From Yoonia vestfoldensis (GTDB lineage Bacteria > Pseudomonadota > Alphaproteobacteria > Rhodobacterales > Rhodobacteraceae), in NCBI RefSeq assembly GCF_002158905.1, contig NZ_CP021431.1:2108001-2172000 (forward strand): 64,000 nucleotides of DNA, read 5' to 3'. This document shows positions 27,642 through 36,295 of the stretch, one piece after another (position 1 is the stretch's first letter; the number at the start of each line of letters is the position of its first letter). The notes below the pieces were generated by a model. It searched no databases. It was not told the origin of the DNA and worked only from the letters and a program-made list of their open reading frames with translations. The translations under genes were made by a program, and so were the position numbers.

Positions 27642-27743
27642 CGCAGGCTCCTGTTGGCTGTGTCACATCCGGTCGCAAAAAAGGTGTTGTCCTTGCGCCT
27701 TTGGGACTTAGCTTTGTGGCGTGGTCGGACTATATTGGTAGCT

Positions 27744-28223
27744 ATGAAAAGAATGTTCTGTATCGCGCTTGTCGCGCTTATTGCCACCACCAGCCTGTCA
27801 GCGGATGAGGCTGTGGTTGACCAATCGATCATCGAGCGCTGGGAAACCGATCCAACGCAGGTTTTCGATGCCTCCGAGGTCAGCCTGGCCGAATTGCAAT
27901 GGCTGGCCCGCGCGGTGGTGATTTTTGCCGACACGCCCAATGATCCAAGGTTCCGCCAGCAGATGGATTTGCTTTTGGCAGATATCGACCGGCTGATCGA
28001 ACGCGACGTGATCTTGATCACCGACACCGATCCGGCGGCGCGCACATCGGTGCGCATCGCGCTGCGCCCGCGCGGATATGCGCTGACCGTGGTGGATAAG
28101 GATGGCCGCGTCCTGCAACGCAAGCCCGAATTATGGAGCGTGCGGGAATTGACACGGTCGATCGACCGCACCCCGCTGCGCCAGCAGGAAATCGAGGACC
28201 GGCGCGGCGAAAATCTGCGCTGA
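27744..28223 (+). CDS. DUF4174 exported protein
   Basis: 159 residues with signal peptide MKRMFCIALVALIATTSLSA. The mature part has the DUF4174 pattern: WLARAVVIFADTPNDPRFRQQ, RDVILITDTDP and ALTVVDKDGRVLQRKPELW, a thioredoxin-like fold without the CxxC pair. Function unknown. It is transcribed against the surrounding pcc/scpA genes, divergent from scpA and ending four bases before the pccA stop. A TATATT box lies 8 bases before the start but without a clear -35. Confidence 0.8.
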   Translation: MKRMFCIALVALIATTSLSADEAVVDQSIIERWETDPTQVFDASEVSLAELQWLARAVVIFADTPNDPRFRQQMDLLLADIDRLIERDVILITDTDPAARTSVRIALRPRGYALTVVDKDGRVLQRKPELWSVRELTRSIDRTPLRQQEIEDRRGENLR

Positions 28224-28227
28224 CCGG

Positions 28228-30225
28228 TCATTCGAATTCCATGATCACATCATCAACGGCCAGGCTGTCCCCGGCGTTGGCGTTGATCTTGGCGACCACG
28301 CCTTTGCGTTCGGCGCGCAGGATGTTTTCCATCTTCATCGCCTCGACCGTGCAAAGCGCCTGACCTTCCTGCACCTCGTCACCCACGGCCACATCGACCT
28401 TCACGATCAGGCCGGGCATCGGGCAGAGCAGCACTTTGGATGTATCGGGCGGCAGCTTTTCGGGCATCAAGGCCGCCAGTTCCGCCTGACGCGGGCTGCG
28501 CACATGCACCTTCAGATCAGCCCCGCGATAACGCACACGGAACCCGCCTGAAATCTTGCCGATCTTCAGCACCAAAGGCGCGCCATCCACGTCAAGCCGC
28601 GCCAGCGGCTGGCCGGGTGTCCATTGGCTGGTCACGCGCAGGGTGCGATCCGCGATGGTGACATCGGCCCCTTTCTTATCGGCGCTGATATGGACGCGGT
28701 GATGCGCGCCCTGGATCGAGACGACCCAATCTTCGCCAACATGCCTTTCATGGTTGCCCATCCGCCCGCTGATCCGCGCGCGCCGGATTTCGGACACGCG
28801 GTGCATGGCGGCGGCAGAGGCCGCGATTTGCAGGCAAGTGTCATCCGGCAGGGTCGTGCCGTTGAACCCGTCGGGGAATTCCTCGGCGATGAAGGCGGTG
28901 GTCATCGTGCCGGATGTGAATTTCTCGTGGTCATAGACCGCTGCAAGGAACGGCAGGTTATGGCCGATCCCTTCGACCTCGAACGCATCCAGCGCCAGCC
29001 GCATTTCCGCGATGGCCGAGGCACGGTCCGGCCCCCAGGTGCAGAGCTTGGCAATCATCGGGTCATAGAACATGCTGATCTCGCCGCCCTCGAACACGCC
29101 GGTATCATTGCGCACGGCCCGTGTGGGTGTCGCCTCTTCCACGGGCGGGCGATAGCGCGTCAAACGGCCGATGGATGGCAGGAACCCGCGATAGGGGTCT
29201 TCGGCGTAAAGCCGGCTTTCCATGGCCCAGCCGTTGATTTTCAGATCACTTTGCACAAAGGGTAACTTTTCCCCCGCCGCGACGCGGATCATCTGTTCGA
29301 CCAGATCGACACCGGTGATCAGCTCGGTCACAGGATGTTCCACCTGCAAACGCGTGTTCATTTCCAGAAAGTAAAAGTTCCGGTCGCCATCGACGATGAA
29401 TTCCACCGTGCCTGCACTGGTATAGCCCACGGCCTGCGCCAGAGCGACGGATTGTTCGCCCATCGCCTTGCGGGTGGCTTCGTCCAGAAACGGGCTGGGG
29501 GCTTCTTCGATGACTTTCTGATTGCGGCGCTGGATCGAACATTCGCGTTCATGCAGATAGACCGCATTGCCATGCTGGTCGGCCAGCACCTGAATTTCGA
29601 TATGGCGCGGCTGGGTCACGAATTTTTCAATGAAAATCCGGTCATCGCCGAAACTGTTGGCAGCCTCGTTCTTGGAGGATTGAAACCCTTCGCGGGCCTC
29701 TTGATCATCCCAAGCGATGCGCATGCCCTTGCCACCGCCACCGGCACTGGCCTTGATCATCACCGGATAGCCGATCTGGTTGGAAATCTTCACCGCCTCA
29801 TCGGCATCCGCGATCAGGCCCATATAGCCCGGCACGGTCGAGACATTGGCCTCTTGCGCCAGTTTCTTCGAGGTGATCTTGTCGCCCATCGCCTCGATCG
29901 CGCCTTTGGGCGGGCCGATGAAGGCAACGCCTGCGGCCTCCAGCGCCTCGGCGAATTTGGCATTCTCGGACAGGAAACCGTAACCGGGATGCACGGCCTC
30001 GGCACCGGTCGCCTTGATCGCGGCCATCACCTTGTCGATGACGATATAGGATTGGTTGGCGGGGGCCGGGCCGATATGCACCGCCTCATCAGCCATTCTG
30101 ACATGCAGCGCATGGCGGTCGGCGTCGGAATAGATCGCCACCGTCTGGATGCCCATCTTGCGCGCCGTCTTGATGACGCGGCAGGCGATTTCGCCCCGGT
30201 TGGCGATCAGAATTTTCTTGAACAT
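28228..30225 (-). CDS. pccA: Propionyl-CoA carboxylase biotin-containing alpha subunit
   Basis: 665 residues: biotin carboxylase (FKKILIANRGEIACRV start, ATP-grasp loop KASAGGGGKGMR, EMNTRLQVEHPVTE), a linker/BT domain, and a C-terminal biotinyl domain whose acceptor Lys lies in EAMKMEN near residue 632. With PccB it carboxylates propionyl-CoA to methylmalonyl-CoA. ATG 30225 fits the family N-terminus. Its neighbours pccB and scpA and the ScfR regulator confirm the propionyl-CoA role. Confidence 0.95.
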   Translation of the reverse strand: MFKKILIANRGEIACRVIKTARKMGIQTVAIYSDADRHALHVRMADEAVHIGPAPANQSYIVIDKVMAAIKATGAEAVHPGYGFLSENAKFAEALEAAGVAFIGPPKGAIEAMGDKITSKKLAQEANVSTVPGYMGLIADADEAVKISNQIGYPVMIKASAGGGGKGMRIAWDDQEAREGFQSSKNEAANSFGDDRIFIEKFVTQPRHIEIQVLADQHGNAVYLHERECSIQRRNQKVIEEAPSPFLDEATRKAMGEQSVALAQAVGYTSAGTVEFIVDGDRNFYFLEMNTRLQVEHPVTELITGVDLVEQMIRVAAGEKLPFVQSDLKINGWAMESRLYAEDPYRGFLPSIGRLTRYRPPVEEATPTRAVRNDTGVFEGGEISMFYDPMIAKLCTWGPDRASAIAEMRLALDAFEVEGIGHNLPFLAAVYDHEKFTSGTMTTAFIAEEFPDGFNGTTLPDDTCLQIAASAAAMHRVSEIRRARISGRMGNHERHVGEDWVVSIQGAHHRVHISADKKGADVTIADRTLRVTSQWTPGQPLARLDVDGAPLVLKIGKISGGFRVRYRGADLKVHVRSPRQAELAALMPEKLPPDTSKVLLCPMPGLIVKVDVAVGDEVQEGQALCTVEAMKMENILRAERKGVVAKINANAGDSLAVDDVIMEFE

Positions 30226-30248
30226 CAATGGTCTCCCCAAGAACGCAA

Positions 30249-30280
30249 AACCGCCGCCGGAGAATATCCCCGACGGCGGC
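30249..30280 (-). terminator. Intrinsic terminator downstream of the small lipoprotein gene
   Basis: On the minus strand CCGCCGTCGG pairs with CCGGCGGCGG (one G-U pair) around a nine-base loop, followed by TTTT. It sits 36 bp after the lipoprotein stop and 24 bp before pccA, so it probably limits read-through into pccA. Confidence 0.7.
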
Positions 30281-30315
30281 AATGGTGACTGACAGCCCTG
30301 TTGCGGGCTGCGAAA

Positions 30316-30528
30316 TTAGCGGCGGACGGGACGGCAGACGCCGACGTCGTCACAAAATACGCCTGCGGCGGCACCGGCCAGAACCGTACCGGTGCGGTCA
30401 GTGCCCAGCAATTCCGCCGCGACCAGACCTGCGCCCGCGCCTGCGACGGCACGTTCGGTGTCGCTTTCCAGACAAGCGGACAAAGCGAAAGCAGCAAAGG
30501 CCGCCAAGATGATGGATTTCTTCTGCAT
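30316..30528 (-). CDS. Small lipoprotein
   Basis: 70 residues: signal peptide with lipobox LSAC (Cys19), then a glycine/alanine-rich middle (AVAGAGAGLVAAELLG, AGAAAGVFCDD) like small outer-membrane glycine-zipper lipoproteins, and a C-terminal CRPVRR with two further cysteines. No recognised family. It lies between pccB and pccA on the same strand but has its own terminator and a long leader region, so it is probably an independent unit. Confidence 0.75.
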   Translation of the reverse strand: MQKKSIILAAFAAFALSACLESDTERAVAGAGAGLVAAELLGTDRTGTVLAGAAAGVFCDDVGVCRPVRR

Positions 30529-30877
30529 GGTGTTCTGCCTTTATTGGGTTTGGTGGAAACAGCGCCAGAATCGCTGTTCGTGCCTGATAACTCAATACCC
30601 TTAAGCGTGTGATATCCAATATCAGCCGATTTTTTGCCGCCGCCCGCCGCCATAGGGGAAACCGGCCCGCCAAGGGAATAGGCAGGCCGGTCAAGGGAAG
30701 GGTCGGCGTGGTTCAAGGATGCAGCTGCGCGCAGGCCAGATCGCGGCCCCAATCGCGCCACCGCATATCTCATCATGCCGCAGCTTTGCCCCGCGCCAAA
30801 GCCCGCAGATATCCGCGCCCCGAAATCGGCGGTTTCCTGCCTTGTGGCATGGCGGACGGCATGGGCAAGCGCGCTGA
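30529..30877. other. 349-bp stretch without a convincing gene
   Basis: No reading frame has the codon use of the neighbours. It holds a TGATAT-CCA-ATATCA dyad (30610-30624) in the likely lipoprotein promoter region, and a hairpin at 30661-30691 (ACCGGCC..GGCCGGT) that could end the upstream hypothetical gene's transcript. A minus-strand frame begins by ATGA overlap at 30881 but runs through both signals into the lipoprotein gene and uses rare codons, so I do not call it. Confidence 0.5.
30661..30691. terminator. Hairpin downstream of the pcc-cluster hypothetical gene
   Basis: ACCGGCC-c-GCC and GGC-a-GGCCGGT form an interrupted 10-bp stem with a nine-base loop; on the minus strand TTT follows. 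It is the best candidate for the 3' end of the transcript that carries pccB and the 122-residue hypothetical gene. Confidence 0.5.
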
Positions 30878-31246
30878 TCATGGGTTCAGGCCGGGAATGT
30901 CGGGAAAGCTCTGCCGTGCCAGCTTGACGTCGATCCGCAGCATCGCCTCATAGCTGGCAGGGTCGAACGGGTCTTCGGCGGGGATCACCTCGCGGCCGAA
31001 AAGCCAGCTCAACCGGCCCGCATCCAGATTGCCGCGCACGAATGGCTCTTCGCCAAAAGCCTCCCACAGCGCCTGCATGAAACCGGCATCCGCGCGTTTG
31101 TCGGCGGGGCGGCGGTCGGGATAGCGGATGCGTTCGGTCAGCGGTGTCGCGCCGTCCTTATTGGCGCGGCGAATCACGAATTGGAAATCCGTGCCCGGCA
31201 AGCGGCCCGGAAAGCCGCGGTGTTTGTCCATATATGGCAGTGCCAT
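30878..31246 (-). CDS. Hypothetical protein inside the pcc cluster
   Basis: 122 residues, no signal peptide or membrane segment; rich in Arg/Asp (for example ERIRYPDRRPADKRADAGF) with GRLSWLFGREVIP in the second half. I do not recognise a family. The start ATG 31246 has AAAGGTC ten bases upstream and lies 16 bp after the pccB stop, so it is surely co-transcribed with pccB. Codon use matches neighbours, which supports a real gene. A role connected with propionyl-CoA carboxylase is only suggested by position. Confidence 0.75.
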   Translation of the reverse strand: MALPYMDKHRGFPGRLPGTDFQFVIRRANKDGATPLTERIRYPDRRPADKRADAGFMQALWEAFGEEPFVRGNLDAGRLSWLFGREVIPAEDPFDPASYEAMLRIDVKLARQSFPDIPGLNP

Positions 31247-31262
31247 CAATCTGACCTTTGGT

Positions 31263-32786
31263 TCAAAGCGGAATATTGTCGTGTTTTTTCCACGGCATCT
31301 GGGTTTTCTTGGATCGCAGCGACGCGAAGGCGCGGCAGATCCGCTTGCGCGTGGAATGGGGCATGATCACCTCGTCGATGAACCCCTTTTCGGCGGCCAC
31401 GAACGGATTGGCAAATCGCGCCTCGTATTCAGCGGTGCGTGCGGCGATTTCCTCGGGGGATTTGCCACGATGGATGATTTCGGTCGCACCCTTGGCACCC
31501 ATCACGGCGATTTCCGACGTGGGCCAGGCATAGTTGAAATCGGCCTGCAAATGCTTGGACGCCATCACGACATAGGCCCCGCCATAGGCTTTGCGGGTGA
31601 TGACAGTGACCTTTGGCACCGTCGCCTCGCCATAGGCATAAAGCAGTTTCGCGCCGTGTTTGATAACGCCGCCATATTCCTGTGACGTGCCCGGCAGAAA
31701 GCCCGGAACATCAACCAGCGTCAGCACGGGAATTTCGAACGCGTCGCAGAACCGCACGAAACGCGCGGCCTTGCGGCTGCTGTCGATATCCAGACAGCCC
31801 GCCAGCACCATCGGCTGATTGGCGACAACACCCACGGTCGCCCCTTCCAGCCGGATGAAACCGGTCAGGATATTCTTGGCAAATTCGGCCTGAATCTCGT
31901 AAAAATCACCCTCATCCGCGATTTTCAGGATCAGTTCCTTCATGTCATAAGGCGTGTTCGGATTGGCGGGGACCAAAGTATCAAGGCTTTCCTCGATCCG
32001 GTTCACATCGTCAAAGAACGGGCGCACAGGCGGCTGGTCGCGGTTGTTCAGCGGCAGGAAATCGAACAGACGGCGGGTTTCGGCCAAAGCCTCGACATCA
32101 TTTTCAAAGGCACCATCGGCGACCGATGATTTGCGGGTATGGGTGCTGGCCCCGCCCAATTCCTCGGCGGTGACGATTTCATTGGTCACGGTCTTGGCCA
32201 CATCGGGGCCGGTGACGAACATATAGCTGGAATCCTTCACCATGAAGATGAAATCCGTCATCGCGGGGCTATAGACAGCGCCCCCCGCACAAGGCCCCAT
32301 GATCAGGCTGATCTGCGGCACGACACCCGATGCGGTGATATTGCGCTGGAACACATCGCCATAGGCGGCAAGGCTGGCGACACCTTCTTGAATGCGCGCG
32401 CCACCTGAATCGTTGATCCCGATCACCGGCGCGCCGTTTTGCATCGCCAGATCCATGATCTTGCAGATCTTCTTGCCATGGGTTTCCGACACCGACCCGC
32501 CCATGACGGTGAAATCCTGCGAAAAGACATAGACCATGCGCCCATTGATCGTGCCCCAGCCCGTCACGACGCCATCGCCTGCGGGCCGGTCCTTGTCCAT
32601 GCCGAAATCGGTGCAGCGATGCGCCACGAACATGTCGAATTCTTCAAACGAGCCTTCGTCCAGCAGCAGATCGATCCGTTCGCGCGCGGTCAGCTTGCCC
32701 TTGCTATGCTGCGCCGCGATCCGTTTTTCGCCGCCGCCAAGACGTGCATCGGCGCGCCGATCCTCGAGTTCCTGCAGAATGTCCAT
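31263..32786 (-). CDS. pccB: Propionyl-CoA carboxylase beta subunit (carboxyltransferase)
   Basis: 507-residue carboxyltransferase with crotonase-like halves. Diagnostic: [54 protein letters not shown], and in the C-terminal half [15 protein letters not shown] and [10 protein letters not shown]. It transfers carboxybiotin carboxyl to propionyl-CoA. GGGGAGG precedes ATG 32786. The 205-bp region upstream, shared with a divergent transporter gene, contains GCAAA repeats resembling ScfR sites. Confidence 0.96.
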   Translation of the reverse strand: MDILQELEDRRADARLGGGEKRIAAQHSKGKLTARERIDLLLDEGSFEEFDMFVAHRCTDFGMDKDRPAGDGVVTGWGTINGRMVYVFSQDFTVMGGSVSETHGKKICKIMDLAMQNGAPVIGINDSGGARIQEGVASLAAYGDVFQRNITASGVVPQISLIMGPCAGGAVYSPAMTDFIFMVKDSSYMFVTGPDVAKTVTNEIVTAEELGGASTHTRKSSVADGAFENDVEALAETRRLFDFLPLNNRDQPPVRPFFDDVNRIEESLDTLVPANPNTPYDMKELILKIADEGDFYEIQAEFAKNILTGFIRLEGATVGVVANQPMVLAGCLDIDSSRKAARFVRFCDAFEIPVLTLVDVPGFLPGTSQEYGGVIKHGAKLLYAYGEATVPKVTVITRKAYGGAYVVMASKHLQADFNYAWPTSEIAVMGAKGATEIIHRGKSPEEIAARTAEYEARFANPFVAAEKGFIDEVIMPHSTRKRICRAFASLRSKKTQMPWKKHDNIPL

Positions 32787-32857
32787 GCCAGCCCCTCCCC
32801 TTCAGGTTTCGCCCTGCATAGCATGTTCGGGGCACGAATGAAGCGGGATTAAGAAAA

Positions 32858-32905
32858 TTTGCAAATACCATAGTTCGCAAAGTGAAATTTCTGCAAATTA
32901 GCAAA
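32858..32905. promoter_or_regulatory. Candidate ScfR/PccR operator between pccB and the MFS gene
   Basis: Four GCAAA elements occur in 45 bp of AT-rich DNA: inside TTTGCAAA (32858-32865), TTCGCAAA (32874-32881), CTGCAAA (32891-32897) and AGCAAA (32900-32905). Their starts are 16, 16 and 8 bp apart, that is, on one side of the helix at near-helical multiples. Rhodobacter PccR sites, as I recall them, are built from TTTGCAAA. The region is 72-120 bp upstream of pccB. Confidence 0.65.
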
Positions 32906-32991
32906 TTACCGCACCTTCGGTTCACCCACGCACAGAGCTTTGGGCTGTCTTGCGCATGGACATCGCGGCCAGCGGGTTCTAACTCATCACC

Positions 32992-34203
32992 ATGACCACA
33001 TCGCCAGTGATCCGGTTTCTGGACCGGACGACCCCGCCCCATATCCTGACGCTGATCCTGATCACCGGTATTTCGGCGCTGAACATGTCGATTTTTCTGC
33101 CCTCGCTGGCGGCGATGACGGCCTATTTCGACACGGAATATGCGGTCATGCAGGTGTCGCTGTCGGGCTATCTGGCGGCAACGGCGGTGCTGCAAATCTT
33201 TGTCGGCCCGCTGTCAGACCGGTTCGGGCGGCGGCCGATCCTGCTGGGCTCGCTGACGATCTTCATTCTGGCGACAATCGGCGCGCTGTTTTCCACCACG
33301 GTCGAGGCCTTCTTGTTCTTCCGCATCCTGCAAGCGGCGGTCGCCACCTGCATGGTGCTGGGCCGCGCCATCGTGCGCGATATCGTGCCGGATGCGCAGG
33401 CCGCCTCGATGATCGGCTATGTGACGATGGGCATGGCGCTGGTGCCGATGGTCGGGCCGATGATCGGCGGCGCGCTGGAACAGGCCTTTGACTGGCACGC
33501 GACCTTTGTCTTTCTGGTGCTGGCGGGGATCGGCACGCTGGCGCTGGTCTATGTCGATCTGGGCGAGACTTTGGCCAAAGGCGGCATGGGCTTTCGCGCG
33601 CAGGTGCGGTCCTACCCCGAACTGCTGCAATCCCCCCGTTTCTGGGGCTATGTCATGTGCGCGGCCTTCGGATCGGGGGCGTTTTTCGCGCTGCTGGGGG
33701 GCGCGTCTTTCGTCGGCACCACGATTTTCGGCCTGTCGCCGGTCTGGAACGGCGTGGCCTTGGGCGCGCCTGCCGTTGGCTATGCTTTGGGCAATTTCCT
33801 GTCGGGGCGGTTTTCAGTCCGGCTGGGGATCAACAAGATGGCGCTGATCGGCACCGGCGTCACGATTGCGGGGCTGGGCACCTCGGTCCTGCTGACGCTG
33901 GCGGGGATCATCCATCCACTGGTATTTTTCGGCTTTTGCACCTTTCTGGGGCTGGGCAACGGGCTGACCCTGCCCAATGTGATGGCAGGCTCGATTTCCG
34001 TGCGCCCGCATCTGGCAGGCACGGCCAGCGGGCTGGGCGGGGCGATCATGATCGGCGGCGGGGCGGCCCTGTCGCAATTCGCAGGCAGCATCCTGACGGT
34101 GGATTCGGGCACCCTGCCCTTGCAGATGCTGATGCTGGGCACATCGGTGCTGGCCTTTTTGTCGGTGGTCTTTGTGGTCTGGCGCGAAAACCGGATCGCT
34201 TGA
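32992..34203 (+). CDS. Bcr/CflA-type multidrug MFS transporter
   Basis: 403 residues, twelve predicted membrane helices. The family loop between helices 2 and 3 is GPLSDRFGRRPILLG (~68-82) and the N-terminus ends in ALNMSIFLPSLAAM, as in Bcr/CflA exporters. Substrate unknown. It is divergent from pccB and followed 51 bp later by the scfR gene on the same strand, so it could be co-transcribed with the regulator or share its control. Confidence 0.88.
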   Translation: MTTSPVIRFLDRTTPPHILTLILITGISALNMSIFLPSLAAMTAYFDTEYAVMQVSLSGYLAATAVLQIFVGPLSDRFGRRPILLGSLTIFILATIGALFSTTVEAFLFFRILQAAVATCMVLGRAIVRDIVPDAQAASMIGYVTMGMALVPMVGPMIGGALEQAFDWHATFVFLVLAGIGTLALVYVDLGETLAKGGMGFRAQVRSYPELLQSPRFWGYVMCAAFGSGAFFALLGGASFVGTTIFGLSPVWNGVALGAPAVGYALGNFLSGRFSVRLGINKMALIGTGVTIAGLGTSVLLTLAGIIHPLVFFGFCTFLGLGNGLTLPNVMAGSISVRPHLAGTASGLGGAIMIGGGAALSQFAGSILTVDSGTLPLQMLMLGTSVLAFLSVVFVVWRENRIA

Positions 34204-34210
34204 CGCGCGC

Positions 34211-34246
34211 TTTGCAGCGGCTAATCATGGGCCGCAAAGTTGCAAA
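34211..34246. promoter_or_regulatory. GCAAA direct repeats before the scfR gene
   Basis: TTTGCAGC (34211), then CCGCAAAG and TTGCAAAG side by side (34232-34247), giving GCAAA-N3-GCAAA with an 8-bp period. The same period is seen in the pccB region at 32893/32901. It lies directly upstream of the ATG at 34255, overlapping the ribosome-binding region, and would suit autorepression. Confidence 0.55.
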
Positions 34247-34254
34247 GGTGCGCG

Positions 34255-35655
34255 ATGGCGATCCAGAAACTCTATGCCGGCGCCAAGCTGCGCGAATTGC
34301 GCGGTCGGCTGGCGATGACGCAAAAGGCCTTTGCCGATAAGCTTGGCGTGTCGCTGCCCTATCTCAACCAGATGGAAAACAACAACCGCCCCGTTTCCAC
34401 GGCGGTGGTGCTGGGGCTGGCGCAGGAATTCGGTTTCGACGTGACCGAGCTGCAATCGGGCGACGAGGCGCGCCTTGTCGGTGACCTGCGCGAGGCGCTG
34501 GCCGATCCGGTCTTTACCGGCTCCGCCCCCGCGCTGGCCGATCTGCGGCTGGTGGCCGCCAATGCCCCCGCGCTGGCGCGCGCCTTTCTGGACCTGCACC
34601 GGGGCTACCGGCAGACCCATGAAAGACTGGCATCGCTGGACGAGGCTTTGGGCCGCGAAGACGCCCGCCTGCGCCCCAGCCCCTGGGAAGAAGTGCGCGA
34701 TTTCTTTCATTATTGTGACAATTACATCGATGCCGTGGACCGCAGCGCCGAACGGATGGCAGGGCTATGCGCGCCCGATGAGACCATCGCGCAAGCCGCA
34801 ACCCGCCTGCTGGGAAAGGCGGGGATCAATGTCAGCTACGCGCCCAGCGACACATTGCGCGCCTTCGATCCGGCCACAAAGCTGCTGACGCTCTCCGCTG
34901 CGGCGCATCCCGCGACACAGAGCTTTCAGCTCTTGCTGCAACTGGCGCTGGTGACGCAGGGCGCCTTGCTGGATGCGACGCTCGATCTGGCACGGTTCCA
35001 ATCCGACGAGGCGCGCAGCATCGCCAAGGTCGGTCTGGCGAATTATTTCGCCGGTGCCGCGCTGATGCCCTATCATGCCTTCCTGCTGGCCGCACAAGAG
35101 ACACGGCATGATCTGGAATTGCTGGCCGCGCGGTTTGGCGCATCGCTGGAACAGGTGGCGCATCGGCTGTCCACGCTGCAACGGCCGGGTGCCAAGGGCA
35201 TCCCGTTTTTCTTTGTGCGCGTCGATCAGGCCGGCACGATCACCAAACGGCATTCCGCCACCACGCTGCAATTCGCGCGCTTCGGCGGCGCCTGCCCTTT
35301 GTGGAACGTGCATCAGGCATTCGAGCTGCCGGGGCAATTCCTGCGCCAACTGGCCGAAACCCCCGATGGTGCGCGCTATTTCTGCCTCGCCCGCGATGTC
35401 AGCAAATCGGGCGGATCCTATCACGCCCCCACCCGCCGCTATGCCATCGGGCTGGGCTGCGAAGTGCGCCATGCCGATGCCATCGTCTATGCCGATCACA
35501 TGGATATCGCAGCGCCTGACGCCTATGCGCCCATCGGGATTTCCTGTCGGATCTGCGAGAGGCGCAATTGCCACCAACGCTCGGTCCCGCCCCTGGAACG
35601 GCATCTGCGCGTCGATCCCAACACCCGCGGGCTGCTGCCCTATCAGCTGGATTGA
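34255..35655 (+). CDS. Short-chain fatty acyl-CoA regulator (ScfR/PccR family)
   Basis: 466 residues: an N-terminal XRE-type helix-turn-helix (KLRELRGRLAMTQKAFADKLGVSLPYLNQMENNNR, in parts at residues ~10-45), an IrrE-like middle region (~150-300), and the C-terminal ScfR domain with a Cys pair region CRICERRNCHQR near 420-432. This is the architecture of regulators that sense propionyl-CoA or acetyl-CoA; PccR controls pcc genes in Rhodobacter. ATG 34255 is chosen because GCAAAGG lies upstream and the HTH then starts at the N-terminus. Its neighbours pccB, pccA and scpA fit the PccR assignment. Confidence 0.88.
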   Translation: MAIQKLYAGAKLRELRGRLAMTQKAFADKLGVSLPYLNQMENNNRPVSTAVVLGLAQEFGFDVTELQSGDEARLVGDLREALADPVFTGSAPALADLRLVAANAPALARAFLDLHRGYRQTHERLASLDEALGREDARLRPSPWEEVRDFFHYCDNYIDAVDRSAERMAGLCAPDETIAQAATRLLGKAGINVSYAPSDTLRAFDPATKLLTLSAAAHPATQSFQLLLQLALVTQGALLDATLDLARFQSDEARSIAKVGLANYFAGAALMPYHAFLLAAQETRHDLELLAARFGASLEQVAHRLSTLQRPGAKGIPFFFVRVDQAGTITKRHSATTLQFARFGGACPLWNVHQAFELPGQFLRQLAETPDGARYFCLARDVSKSGGSYHAPTRRYAIGLGCEVRHADAIVYADHMDIAAPDAYAPIGISCRICERRNCHQRSVPPLERHLRVDPNTRGLLPYQLD

Positions 35656-35661
35656 CCACGA

Positions 35662-35750
35662 CTTCTTTTTTCCAGAAATACTCCGGGGTGAGCGCCGGAC
35701 AGCGTCCGGCGCGAGGGGCTGCGCCCCTTTTTGCGGCGCAGCCGCAAACG
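35662..35750. repeat. Three-hairpin cassette flanked by inverted copies of the dispersed repeat
   Basis: Three perfect hairpins follow one another: GCGCCGGAC-AGC-GTCCGGCGC (35692-35712), AGGGGC-TGC-GCCCCT with a T-run (35714-35732) and TTTGCGGC-GCA-GCCGCAAA (35730-35748). To the left, CTTCTTTTTTCCAGAAATAC (35662-35681) resembles the reverse complement of the dispersed repeat seen at 63866; to the right a forward copy starts at 35751. The middle hairpin looks like a working intrinsic terminator for scfR. Confidence 0.75.
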
Positions 35751-35782
35751 CTCCGCGGGGGATATTTAGGCTCGGAAGATGC
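35751..35782 (+). repeat. Dispersed CTCCGGCGGGGATATTT repeat, copy 2
   Basis: Begins CTCCGCGGGGGATATTTAGG and ends CTCGGAAGATG, plus orientation, between scfR and the CoxG-like gene. It is the right flank of the three-hairpin cassette. Confidence 0.75.
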
Positions 35783-35845
35783 GCAAGAGGGGGATTGCAA
35801 ATCATGCGATCCCCCCCGAAGATCAGTCCAAAGGGGAGGACCATC

Positions 35846-36295
35846 ATGGAATTATCGGGCAGCCGCGTGATCGCAGCGGATATCGATGCGGTCTGGGCGC
35901 ATCTGAACAACCCTGACACTTTGCGCGCCTGCATTCCGGGCTGCGAAGAGCTGACGGGATCGCCGCAGGACGGCTTTGCCGCGACCGTCAAGCAAAAGGT
36001 CGGCCCGGTCTCGGCCACGTTCAAAGGCGAGGTCACGCTGGAAAACGTGATCCCCGGCCAAAGCTATACGATCGTCGGCGAGGGCAAGGGCGGTGTCGCC
36101 GGTTTTGCCAAAGGCAGCGCCGATGTGGTGCTGGTCCCCGTCGAAGGCGGCACCGAGTTGACCTATAACGCCACCGCCAAGGTCGGCGGCAAGCTGGCGC
36201 AGCTGGGCAACCGGATCATCGGTGGCTTTGCCAAGAAGATGGCGGATCAGTTTTTCGAGCGGTTTCAGCAGAAAGTCGAAGACCCCGACGCCTAA
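35846..36295 (+). CDS. CoxG-family SRPBCC protein (CO dehydrogenase subunit G-like)
   Basis: 149 residues with the CoxG start MELSGSRVIAADIDAVWAHLNNPDTLRACIPGCEEL (in parts residues 1-36) and an SRPBCC/START-like hydrophobic-pocket fold. Related proteins anchor CO dehydrogenase in aerobic CO oxidisers, but stand-alone copies without coxL genes are common and their role is open; no cox genes are here. AAGGGGAGG precedes the ATG at 35846. The stop overlaps the convergent nuclease gene stop. Confidence 0.85.
   Translation: MELSGSRVIAADIDAVWAHLNNPDTLRACIPGCEELTGSPQDGFAATVKQKVGPVSATFKGEVTLENVIPGQSYTIVGEGKGGVAGFAKGSADVVLVPVEGGTELTYNATAKVGGKLAQLGNRIIGGFAKKMADQFFERFQQKVEDPDA

Noticed and set aside
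30692..30881. Minus-strand frame starting by ATGA overlap after the 122-residue hypothetical gene
   Set aside because: It has no stop until pccA, crosses a probable terminator and the lipoprotein gene, and drifts to rare codons after ~35 residues.
35846..36295. CoxG-like gene as evidence for a CO oxidation cluster
   Set aside because: No coxMSL or other maturation genes are nearby, and stand-alone CoxG-like SRPBCC proteins are common.
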